Below are positions 7,574-15,587 of a DNA stretch of 54,117 nucleotides, one piece after another. The notes below the pieces were generated by a model. That model was not told where the DNA came from. It did no database searches and saw nothing but the letters and a program-made list of their open reading frames with translations. Numbering within the stretch: the stretch's first letter is position 1; each line of letters opens with the position of its first letter. A program made the position numbers and the translations under genes. The DNA lies in the NCBI RefSeq assembly GCF_002735645.1, contig NZ_PDZG01000030.1:1-54117 (forward strand), in the 5' to 3' direction. The DNA comes from Iodobacter sp. BJB302 (GTDB lineage Bacteria > Pseudomonadota > Gammaproteobacteria > Burkholderiales > Chitinibacteraceae).

Positions 7574-8596
7574 TCAGGCGGCTGGTTTGGTGGCCAGATC
7601 AATCTGGCGCACGCTGCCTGCCCCGCCATGCTCGCCAAGCCATACGCTGCTGGCGCGAATCTGGCCAAGTAGCTGCTCATTTTCTTTAATGCCATATTCC
7701 GTTTGCACACTGGCGGTGGCCATGGCACCTACGCCAGCTTGCGCCAGCGTTTGCACCCGTCCGGCAGGCTGATCACCGCTTTGCCAGAGTTTCAGATCTT
7801 TATAAGCCGCATCGCCTTCGTCTATCCAGCCATTGTGGTCCTCATCCAGCCTGGCCAAATCACTAAAGCCATTACCGCTTTGCGGGCCAAACAGCTCGCT
7901 GCCATTATCGGCAATGCCATTTTTGTTTTTGTCAAAGAACAGCAGGCCAGAGCTGGCGTCAGGCAGGCGCATGCTTTCTTTTTTACCATCATTATCTAAA
8001 TCAAAATCCACACTTTGCTGACTGAGCTTCGTGGTGGCCGGCCCCATATCAATCACCAGCGGGTCTTTTAATGTAAGCCACTCTGCACCCAGTATTTTAG
8101 TGCTCTCGCTGCTTTGGGCATTTTGATAAGCAACGTCAAATTGCCGCGTGCTGCCATCTTGCAGGCAAACCTTGCCGCTGGCATTAAAGCTGCAGCTCTC
8201 ACTGGTCTTTGTATGCTCAACAGCCAGCACTTGCAGGGTAATGGGTTGTGGTTTGGGCGTGGCCGGGCTGCCGGCACCGGGCGCCGCCGCCGTGGATTTG
8301 TCCGGGCAAGCGGCCACGGGCTGGCTGCTGCTGTGATTGCCAAACAGCATTTCCCATAAAGATTGAAAACGCTGAGCCTGGCTTTTATCCACCGCCTGCA
8401 AGGCTTCTTCCTGCTTAGCGTCTGCTTGCGGCAGAACGTGGGCAAGGGCGGATAATTCCTGCTTAAAAAACGCTGAAAACGGGGTTTGCGATGGATCTGC
8501 CGAAGCGGACCCTTCCGCCATTTGCAAGGATTTCCAGCTTTCGCTGCTGCTGGCCTGGTGGCTGGTGAGCTTTAAATCACTCTGCTCGATACGCAT
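7574..8596 (-). CDS. EF-hand-like calcium-binding repeat protein
   Basis: A 340-residue protein. The N-terminal half (residues 1-150) is Gln/Ser/Ala-rich and looks disordered. The C-terminal half has three Asp-rich calcium-loop motifs: DFDLDNDGKKES, FFDKNKNGIADNGSELFG and RLDEDHNGWIDEGDAAYKDL. LAQAGVGAM follows them. This arrangement occurs in the conserved region next to RTX/FrpC-type and VCBS secreted proteins. There is no classical N-terminal signal peptide, so export, if any, would use another route. The ATG at 8596 follows AAGGGAAAT. The role is unknown; calcium binding is inferred from the loop motifs. Confidence 0.7.
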   Translation of the reverse strand: MRIEQSDLKLTSHQASSSESWKSLQMAEGSASADPSQTPFSAFFKQELSALAHVLPQADAKQEEALQAVDKSQAQRFQSLWEMLFGNHSSSQPVAACPDKSTAAAPGAGSPATPKPQPITLQVLAVEHTKTSESCSFNASGKVCLQDGSTRQFDVAYQNAQSSESTKILGAEWLTLKDPLVIDMGPATTKLSQQSVDFDLDNDGKKESMRLPDASSGLLFFDKNKNGIADNGSELFGPQSGNGFSDLARLDEDHNGWIDEGDAAYKDLKLWQSGDQPAGRVQTLAQAGVGAMATASVQTEYGIKENEQLLGQIRASSVWLGEHGGAGSVRQIDLATKPAA

Positions 8597-8736
8597 GATA
8601 TTTCCCTTTAGTGAATGCAGAAGGAAAGATGCGATCAGCATGATTTATGCCAGAGGGGATGAGAGGTGGGCTATTAAGTCATTTAGCCATTTTGCTTAAG
8701 AGTGGGCATCCGCGCTATAGCAAAAAGATCATTTTA

Positions 8737-9190
8737 GTGCCTTCGGCACGTTGATTTTGGTGCGGGCGTCCCGCTGGGCCTTCCTTTCTTGCGCGGCCAA
8801 GAAACGAAGTCAAGCCGCAACCCCAAAAGCACGAAGGTCCCTCACTGCGGATAATCGGCTCGGCGAAAAAGGCTGCTCGGGAGCAAGCCCGCTACCCCTT
8901 TTCCGGCTCAGCCCCATCGCTGAGCGAGGAAAACCCCTCGCACGCAGAGGGTTGACTGCATTTTTGGGGCTGCACATCGTTAAAAATCGCTAATGGTACT
9001 CGTGCCATGTCGCAATTTTTGCCTTGTTCAGCCCCAAAACTGCAGCCAACGCAGCCGTGAATGAAACGTCAACAGACCCTAGGTGTTGCGATAAAAACAA
9101 CTTTGCTTAGGTTGAAATTACTCAAAACCCAATTAACAGCTCTATTCAAAATGGTTCTCTCAGTGAAACTCCGTGGTTCAAGATTTGGGT
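8737..9190 (-). repeat. Composite intergenic repeat C1 (reverse orientation), with nested element
   Basis: One of at least four dispersed copies. Read on the minus strand it has two parts. The first is a housekeeping-like motif (CAAATCTTGAACCACGGAG, then TTTCAC); the second is a GC-rich module ending in the small palindrome GTGCCGAAGGCAC. Here the palindrome part is at 8737-8749 and the first motif at about 9150-9190. Between them lies a partial copy of the TIR element, so this copy is longer than the others (13992-14350, 20187-20554, 47699-47972). No coding content is seen. Confidence 0.7.
8899..9080 (-). repeat. Partial TIR element, copy B, nested in repeat C1
   Basis: This is the reverse complement of the left half of copy A (5685 onward). 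It includes the TTTTCCGGCTCAGCCC and TTTTTGGGGCTGCAC arms and the terminal GTGAATGAAACG with the AGACCCT end at 9057-9080. The other terminal repeat is absent, and extra sequence separates the inner arms. It lies between the two modules of composite repeat C1, which suggests insertion of one element into the other. Confidence 0.65.
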
Positions 9191-9309
9191 TGTCGTTGCG
9201 TAACATCAGTGATGTAAAAGCAAACTGGTTCGCGCAAATGGGCTTTCACCCTGCCTACAAAACTGTTTAACTTGGCGCACGTTGACACAAACCCGTGCCC
9301 ACTCTGCAT

Positions 9310-12300
9310 TTACCCTCCTGAAAACGCGTACTGCTTATCCATCTGGCTGAGCCCCAGCCCTGCTGATTTATGGATTTTCAGCTGCACGGGGATGCGTTCT
9401 TTCAGGGCTTCTACGTGGCTGATGATGCCTATCATTTTGCCGCTGGCGTTGAGATGGTCGAGCGCGTCGAGGGCGATTTCCAGTGTTTCGCCGTCCAGCG
9501 TACCAAAGCCTTCGTCTAAAAACAGCGAGTCAATCGATGTTTTGTGGCTCACCAGATCAGACAGCGCCAGGGCCAGAGCCAGGCTGACTAAAAAGCTTTC
9601 GCCGCCCGATAATGTTTTTGTGTCTCGTGCCACATCGCCTTGCCATGTGTCGATAATCCCCAGCTCCAGCTCGCCTGTGCTTTTACGCATCAGTTGGTAG
9701 CGGCCATGCAGGCGCTCCAGCTGACGATTTGCAAGATGAATCAGATGATCCAGCGTTAAGCCCTGTGCAAATTTACGATACTTTGCACCATCGGCCGAGC
9801 CAATCAGGCTGTTGAGATGCTGCCAGTAATCGTAATCCACACTCATGGCTGCAATCTCTGCAAACAGGGCTGCCTGGCCGCTGCGCCTTGTATCGTCACC
9901 CAGCAATGCCCCGCGAATTTCGCCCTGGCGCTGCGCCAGCCGGCTGATTTCTGCGCTGAGGCTGGCCAGCTGCTCATCCAGCTCAGGGATTTCAAGCGTT
10001 GTTTTGGCCTCTGCCTGCAGCGGCGTTACGATTTGCTCCGCGCTGCTGAGCAAGGTGCTGGCGCTGATCAGTGCGGTATCGAGCTGCTGTTTGAGCGCGC
10101 TTAATGCATTGCGCTGATCGTCTTCAAGGCGTGCGGCCATAAATGCCGCTTCATCCGCAAAAGGGCTGGCAGCCAGCGCGGCCTGCCATGCACGGCTGGC
10201 GTGCTGCAGCTGCTCCTCATGCTCTTGCCTGCGCTTTTGCAGGGTGATTTCACGGCCTTTTTGCTGATTAATCTGCTCTTGCAGGCGGTTGATATGCGAG
10301 ATGCACGCGGCTAAATCGGCTGCAGGCTGAGGTGAGGCGGGCAGGGGGGCCTGTGCTGCCGCGCCCGTATCCTGCCAGCATTTTTGCCAAGTGTTTTTTG
10401 CCTCTTCAGCGGCATTGACGGCCTGCTGCTGAACAATTAAATCTTGTGCCAGCTTTTGCAACTGTTGCTGCGCGGCTTGCCAGCCTTGCCATAGTGATTC
10501 TTGCGCCTGCAGCCATGTCTTGCTGTCAGCAGGAAGTTTCTGATCGGGCAGAGAGCACCGCAATGCTTCGGTTTCTGTGCTTATTTGTTCGGCCAGCCTG
10601 TTTTTTCTCTGGTTTAAATCTTGCAGATGGGCCTGTGCGTTTTCCAGCTTTTGCGTCAGCAGTTGCAAAGCTTGCTGGCTGTCGCTTAGTGCTTTTTCAG
10701 CGGCCAGCCTTACTTTTTGCGCTTCTTCCAGCTGCGCCTTCATTTGGGCCAGCTGGTTTAAAGTGGCGTCTGCATCCTGCACGGCTGCGGCGTTTTGCTG
10801 GCTGAGTGCGGCTAAATCAGGTGCGGGAGCAGCCAGCTTGCTGCAGAGCAGATGCCATTGCTGCAGCTGCTCTGCGGCTTGTATTGAGAAGTTGTTTTGT
10901 TGAGATTGAAGCGCGCCGATTTCTGCTTCCAGCCGGGTGAGATCAAGCTTGAGCGCCTGCCCCTCTTCAGTAAGCTTTTCCAGCTCTGCCTGTTTGGCCT
11001 CCATTGCTGCTGCGGTGGCAGAAACATTCAGCGCCTCGTAATCATGAATGGCCGGATGCTCATGAGACCCGCAGAGTGGGCACGCTTCTCCGGCTTGCAA
11101 TTGCTGGCGGTAGGCTTCCAGCCCTTGAATGCGTTGTTCTTGTTCCAGTAGTTTTTTCTTATCGTTCAGCTGTTGTTTTAAATCGCTGAATGTCAGCCTG
11201 AGCGTTGCCAGCGCCTGCTCTTTCTGGCTTACCATGGTCTGCTTTTCGGCCAGCGTGGTGGCCAGCAGTGCAGATTGCTGCTGTGTTTTTTGGTTGCTGA
11301 TTTCCAGCTCGGCCAGCTTAGCGATATCTGCGCCACGCGCAAGTAAGCTTTGTTTCTGCTCCCAAAAAGCAGCTTCGTCTTTGCCCGCAAGTAAAGCCTG
11401 CCATGCCGCTTGCGCGGTGTTTTCTGCCAGCCCGGCCGCCTGGCTTTCTGCTCGCTGGTTACTGACGCTTAGAGTGCTTGCCGCTTGTTGCTCAATCAGT
11501 GCCTGGATATTTTGCTGATTGATCTCTGCTTCCAGCTTGCTCATCCCGCTTGCCAGATTATTTAAGCTTAAAAATTGTGCCCGCCAGCCCACCAGTTGCT
11601 CACCCAGTTTTGCGTGCTCGGGGCGCTGGCTGCTGATTAATGCGCTTTGCGCGGCCTGGGTCTGGCTAAACCGGGCGCGGCTTTGCTGGCTTTGTTGCAT
11701 CGCCAGTTGTTGCGCCTGCCAGAGTCTCGCCCGGTGTTCTTCAAGGGCGCTGTTTTGCTCTGCGCTCAGCTGCAGCAGCTCTTGCCCGGTATGGGCGAGT
11801 GCCTTTGTGGCCTGGCTTAGCGTGCTGTATGGCAATTGCAGTTTGGCCGCTGGCTCGCTTCGGGCAAGCTGATCCAGCTGCGGCTCTGCGCTGGTAAGTG
11901 CAGCAAGGGCTTCTTGCTGGCGGGATTGAGCCTCAGCATGCTGGCGATTGGCTTTACTTAGTGCTTCGCGCCACTGGCGGTTGATTTGCACCTGGCTTAG
12001 CTGACTTTGCAGCGCTTGCCCGCTATGGGCTAAGTCAGATGCTTCCTGGTGTAAGCCGCTGCGCTGCTCTTCGCTCAGCAGCTCTACACCCGATGCTTTG
12101 GCACGCAGCTGATCGAGCGCTTGCTTGCTGCTGCGGGTTTGCTCAAACACAGATTGCGAAATCTGGCCGTAAATATCGGTGCCGGTTAGCTCTTCTAAAA
12201 GCTCGGCGCGCTCGTTGGCGGCGGCATTTAAAAAGGCCGCAAAGCCACCCTGTGCCAGCAGCATGGATTTGGTAAAGCGGCCAAAATCAAGGCCGGTCAG

Positions 12301-12711
12301 GCCTTCTGTGAGTCTGAGCTTTTCATTAATCTTATCGCTGAGAATTTGCCCGTTGGCGTCTGCCAGCTCCACTCTGGGCGCTTGCAATGCGCCGCTGGCC
12401 AGATTACGCGCACGGCGCTGGCTCCAGAAAGCACGGTAGCGGCTGCCTTTCACTTCAAACTCGACTTCTGCAAGGCAATCGCTGGTGTGGCGGGTCATCA
12501 GTTCATTGCTGCTGGCCGAAATACTGCTCATGCGCGGCGTTTGGTGATAGAGCGCCAGGCAGATGGCGTCCAGCAGGGTGGTTTTACCCGCGCCGGTGGG
12601 GCCGGTAATGGCAAACAGGCCGTTATCTTTAAAGGGCGCGGCGGTGAAATCGATTTTCCACTCGCCTTTTAAAGAGTTCAGGTTTTTTAAACGCAGGCTA
12701 AGCAGCTTCAT
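9310..12711 (-). CDS. sbcC: SbcC, SMC-like ATPase subunit of the SbcCD nuclease
   Basis: The ATPase/coiled-coil subunit of the SbcCD (Mre11-Rad50-type) nuclease that cuts DNA hairpins and blocked ends. It is 1133 residues, within the usual range. The N-terminus has Walker A GPTGAGKTTLLDAI. Long Gln/Ala/Glu-rich coiled coils flank a zinc hook CPLCG near residue 543. The C-terminal half carries the ABC signature LSGGESFLVS, Walker B SLFLDEGFGTLD and a late GIISHVEALKERI. Its ATG overlaps the sbcD stop by four bases (ATGA), so the two are translationally coupled. Confidence 0.95.
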   Translation of the reverse strand: MKLLSLRLKNLNSLKGEWKIDFTAAPFKDNGLFAITGPTGAGKTTLLDAICLALYHQTPRMSSISASSNELMTRHTSDCLAEVEFEVKGSRYRAFWSQRRARNLASGALQAPRVELADANGQILSDKINEKLRLTEGLTGLDFGRFTKSMLLAQGGFAAFLNAAANERAELLEELTGTDIYGQISQSVFEQTRSSKQALDQLRAKASGVELLSEEQRSGLHQEASDLAHSGQALQSQLSQVQINRQWREALSKANRQHAEAQSRQQEALAALTSAEPQLDQLARSEPAAKLQLPYSTLSQATKALAHTGQELLQLSAEQNSALEEHRARLWQAQQLAMQQSQQSRARFSQTQAAQSALISSQRPEHAKLGEQLVGWRAQFLSLNNLASGMSKLEAEINQQNIQALIEQQAASTLSVSNQRAESQAAGLAENTAQAAWQALLAGKDEAAFWEQKQSLLARGADIAKLAELEISNQKTQQQSALLATTLAEKQTMVSQKEQALATLRLTFSDLKQQLNDKKKLLEQEQRIQGLEAYRQQLQAGEACPLCGSHEHPAIHDYEALNVSATAAAMEAKQAELEKLTEEGQALKLDLTRLEAEIGALQSQQNNFSIQAAEQLQQWHLLCSKLAAPAPDLAALSQQNAAAVQDADATLNQLAQMKAQLEEAQKVRLAAEKALSDSQQALQLLTQKLENAQAHLQDLNQRKNRLAEQISTETEALRCSLPDQKLPADSKTWLQAQESLWQGWQAAQQQLQKLAQDLIVQQQAVNAAEEAKNTWQKCWQDTGAAAQAPLPASPQPAADLAACISHINRLQEQINQQKGREITLQKRRQEHEEQLQHASRAWQAALAASPFADEAAFMAARLEDDQRNALSALKQQLDTALISASTLLSSAEQIVTPLQAEAKTTLEIPELDEQLASLSAEISRLAQRQGEIRGALLGDDTRRSGQAALFAEIAAMSVDYDYWQHLNSLIGSADGAKYRKFAQGLTLDHLIHLANRQLERLHGRYQLMRKSTGELELGIIDTWQGDVARDTKTLSGGESFLVSLALALALSDLVSHKTSIDSLFLDEGFGTLDGETLEIALDALDHLNASGKMIGIISHVEALKERIPVQLKIHKSAGLGLSQMDKQYAFSGG

Positions 12712-13919
12712 GCCTTGCCCTCCTGCAATAGGGTGACGGTTTGTGCATAGCGTTTTTCCAGCTGGATCAGGAGCGGCGCTTCGATTTCTTCGCTGGCGAT
12801 ACGCTGGGCAAATACATCGGCAGGGCTGAGCTCGGCCAGTGTTTCCTTGCTGTCTGCTTGCCAGGTGCTGGCCGCATTGCCGCGCTCTCTGCGGATGCGC
12901 AGCACTTCTATTTGCGTGTCTTTTGTCAGTACTTCTATGCGGCTTTGTAAGTCGCTAAGGTAATCATCGCTACTGACCAGCACTTCCAGCCAGATGGATT
13001 CGTTTTTTTCGAGAGCGCTGATGGCTAATTCCAGCTCAGCCAGATTGCCGCGCAGAGAGATCAGTTGCTGAGAGCGGGGAATGGTGAGCGGCTCAACCGC
13101 TTGCAGGCCCTCATTATTTAAGCTAACCAGCAGCACTTCTTTGACCTGCTTAGCTTCATCAAAGCTCAGTGGAATCGGCGAGCCGCAGTAGCGGATATGC
13201 TCAAAGCCGCCGACTTTTTGCGGGCGGTGAATATGCCCCAGCGCAATATAGTCAGCAGGTGGAAAGGCGCTGGTGGGGAAGGCTTCCAGCGCGCCAACAT
13301 AAATCTCCCTCACCGATTCACTGGCGCTTGCGCCAACGGTGGTGAGATGGCCGGTGGCGATAATGGGCAGGGTGGTCAATCCAAGCTCGTTTCGCACATC
13401 CAGAGCACGCTGATACAGCGTTTGATAGTGCTGAAAAATACCTGCTTGCAGGCTGAGCTGCTTTTCATCGCTGCTTTGTCCCGCCACGCTTTGCTGCACA
13501 TCGCGCGCGCGGATAAAGGGTATCGCACATAAAACCGCCCCGGCGCTGCCGTCTTTTTGCCTGAGCAGCAAAACCTGTTCGCCAGCATCGGCCGCCACGC
13601 CAGGGATCACACTGGTGTTTAGCTCAGCAAGCAGCGATTTGCTTTCGCCTAAGGTGGCTACCGAGTCATGATTCCCGCCCAAAATAATCAGCCTCGTGCC
13701 GGTTTTGCTGAGGGCCACAATAAAGTGGTTGTAAAGCTCGCGGGCATAGCTGGGCGGCGAGCCGGTATCGAAAATATCCCCGGCCACTAAAATAGCATCG
13801 GCATTGTGGGTAATCGCAGCGGCCAGCAGCCAGTCTAAAAAAGCCTGATGCTCAGCCTGGCGTGTCTTGCCCATAAAATGCTGGCCCAGATGCCAGTCCG
13901 AGGTGTGGATGATTTTCAT
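12708..13919 (-). CDS. sbcD: SbcD, metallo-nuclease subunit of SbcCD
   Basis: A 403-residue Mn2+-dependent metallophosphoesterase that supplies the nuclease activity of SbcCD. Metal-binding motifs appear in order: TSDWHLGQ, GDIFDTG, GGNHDS, TGHLTT and ALGHIHRPQ. The ATG at 13919 gives the conserved start MKIIHTSDWHLGQ, although no clear ribosome-binding site precedes it. The frame stays open upstream only because it reads through the composite repeat. First gene of the sbcDC operon. Its promoter must lie within or just beside repeat C2. Confidence 0.95.
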   Translation of the reverse strand: MKIIHTSDWHLGQHFMGKTRQAEHQAFLDWLLAAAITHNADAILVAGDIFDTGSPPSYARELYNHFIVALSKTGTRLIILGGNHDSVATLGESKSLLAELNTSVIPGVAADAGEQVLLLRQKDGSAGAVLCAIPFIRARDVQQSVAGQSSDEKQLSLQAGIFQHYQTLYQRALDVRNELGLTTLPIIATGHLTTVGASASESVREIYVGALEAFPTSAFPPADYIALGHIHRPQKVGGFEHIRYCGSPIPLSFDEAKQVKEVLLVSLNNEGLQAVEPLTIPRSQQLISLRGNLAELELAISALEKNESIWLEVLVSSDDYLSDLQSRIEVLTKDTQIEVLRIRRERGNAASTWQADSKETLAELSPADVFAQRIASEEIEAPLLIQLEKRYAQTVTLLQEGKA

Positions 13920-13991
13920 AGGTGGGGAGTGGTCATTCAGGATGAGGGGATTATGAAGGCTGGCGGGAAGGGTGTCTTGCTTACAGGCACT

Positions 13992-14350
13992 AAAACCCAA
14001 GTCTTGAACCACGGAGGCCCCAGAGAGCACGGAGTTTCACGGAGGAAAACATGACTTGAGTTCAGTTATTTTTAGGTTTTGAATGTGTTAAAACCCTGTT
14101 ATTAGAATTCGTATCACTGCTCATGGCACGGGGCTTAAATCACCCCTTGAAACACGCCAGCTCCGAACAAGCGGGGCGGGGGATCGCTTGGGAGCGAGGC
14201 AGCGAGCCAATCCCGCCTGCCGCCGACTCGATTGGACCGCAGAAGGAGCTTTCGTGCTTTGAGTTTGTGGCTTGGCTTCGTTTCTTGGCCGTTCAAGAAA
14301 GGAAGGCCCCTGCGGTGGCAACCGCTCCAAAATTAACGTGCCGAAGGCAC
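13992..14350 (+). repeat. Composite intergenic repeat C2
   Basis: A forward copy of the composite repeat. Module one starts AAAACCCAAGTCTTGAACC and continues through CACGGAGTTTCACGGAGG. Module two contains CCCTTGAAACACGCC, AACAAGCGGGGCGGG, CCGCCGACTCGATT and CTTTCGTG, and ends CGTGCCGAAGGCAC. The same order recurs in C3 and, inverted, in C1 and C4. It lies between sbcD and the YkgJ-type gene and fills nearly the whole gap. Confidence 0.8.
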
Positions 14351-14393
14351 TAAAAAGATGATCTCTGCGTAGCATCAGTTCTCTAATCTAACA

Positions 14394-14738
14394 TCAGCAA
14401 AGTATTTCGGCAGCTTCTTTGGGCTGATCAATTATCGGGCTTAGATTATGCGCCCGCCTTGCCTTATTACATTGCTCATCCCCTGCCATGACTTCTTTAC
14501 ACGTACTTGAGCGCTGCTCATAGATGCTGCAGCTGACCTTCTCACCTACTTTTCCTGTTAATGCCACGCAGCGGCTGGGGTGCTGGTCTGTGCCGCGCAT
14601 GGCAACATAAATAGAATGGATAGGGATGGTTAAGCGGGCTGGCACGCTGCCGCCCTGGGCCGCATCGCTTTCACCCCAATAGAATGAAACACGGAAATGG
14701 GTGCAGCATGCGCCACAGCTTTGGCAATGATCGCTCAT
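14394..14738 (-). CDS. YkgJ-family cysteine-cluster protein
   Basis: A 114-residue protein with the N-terminal motif CQSCGACC and later cysteines in SRCVAL, VSCSIYEQRSSTC, EQCNKAR and the C-terminal ILC. This is the pattern of the YkgJ / Fe-S-oxidoreductase-like family thought to bind zinc or an Fe-S cluster. No catalytic activity is established. The ATG at 14738 immediately precedes the motif. The ribosome-binding site is weak. It is divergent from the HutD-like gene. Confidence 0.8.
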   Translation of the reverse strand: MSDHCQSCGACCTHFRVSFYWGESDAAQGGSVPARLTIPIHSIYVAMRGTDQHPSRCVALTGKVGEKVSCSIYEQRSSTCKEVMAGDEQCNKARRAHNLSPIIDQPKEAAEILC

Positions 14739-14827
14739 GGTTGTATTTGAGTCTGCTGATCAGATGATAATGGTTGTCAGGTTTTAGACAGTGTATTGTG
14801 GATTAACTTAATTAGGTGAAATTTAAA

Positions 14828-15415
14828 ATGCCCAAAATAATACAAAAAAAGAATTTACCCGTGCAAGCCTGGAAAAACGGCGGGGGAATGACGTCAGAGA
14901 TTGTTATTTTTCCGAAAGACGCATCGCTGGATCATTTTGACTGGCGTATCAGCATGGCCACGATAGGGCTTGATGGTGGCTTTTCAGAATTTGCAGGCGT
15001 TGACCGCAGCCTGGCTATTGTGGCGGGGAAGGGGGTAAGCCTGCAATTTGGCAAGGGCGGGCCGCAGACTCTGATGCCCCAAGATCAGCCGCTGCGTTTT
15101 GCCGGCGAGGCTAAGGTGCATGCCCGCCTGCTGCAGGGCGAAGTGATTGATTTTAATGTGATGACAAGGCGCAGCAGCTATCGCCATTTATTGCGCCAGC
15201 AGGTTTTTAGCATGCCGGAAACCTGGGTTTTTGCGGGTGAAAGTGGCCTCTTATTTTTGGCCGGAGGTGAATCTGTTTTATGCCAGAAGGGCGGGCAGCA
15301 GTTTGTTTTAAAGGCGATGGATAGTTTGTTGTTAAGTGCAGACGATGCAGGTGAATGGCTTTTGGTGCCTTATGGGGAGGTGTGTCTCTTTTTTACTGAT
15401 TTTAATAAAGTGTGA
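14828..15415 (+). CDS. HutD-family cupin-like protein
   Basis: A 195-residue protein with the HutD hallmarks: WKNGGGMTSEI near the start, FDWRISMATI, then GGFSEFAGVDRSLAIVAGKG and VIDFNVMTRR. HutD is a small bicupin, often encoded with histidine-utilisation genes, of unclear function and perhaps a regulator of Hut flux. No hut genes are nearby, so this is a solitary copy. The ATG at 14828 is preferred because TTAGGTG lies about nine bases upstream; a GTG at 14816 is possible. Confidence 0.85.
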   Translation: MPKIIQKKNLPVQAWKNGGGMTSEIVIFPKDASLDHFDWRISMATIGLDGGFSEFAGVDRSLAIVAGKGVSLQFGKGGPQTLMPQDQPLRFAGEAKVHARLLQGEVIDFNVMTRRSSYRHLLRQQVFSMPETWVFAGESGLLFLAGGESVLCQKGGQQFVLKAMDSLLLSADDAGEWLLVPYGEVCLFFTDFNKV

Positions 15416-15587
15416 TTAAGCGTTAAATCAATATCCCAATAAGCAATTGTGCTTACAATTATTTATGTATTTACTTTCTATTTAATTGAGGTTTTCTTTC
15501 TTTAATATTTAAATGTGTTTATTTAAATAAATCACAAGTACATAATGATGTTCTAATTTTGTAAGTATTACTAATTGGAGCTGATTT

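Noticed and set aside
14123-14375. ORFs on both strands of repeat C2 (and the similar ones in C1 and C3)
   Set aside because: They arise from GC-rich repeat sequence; the reading frames are not kept between copies.
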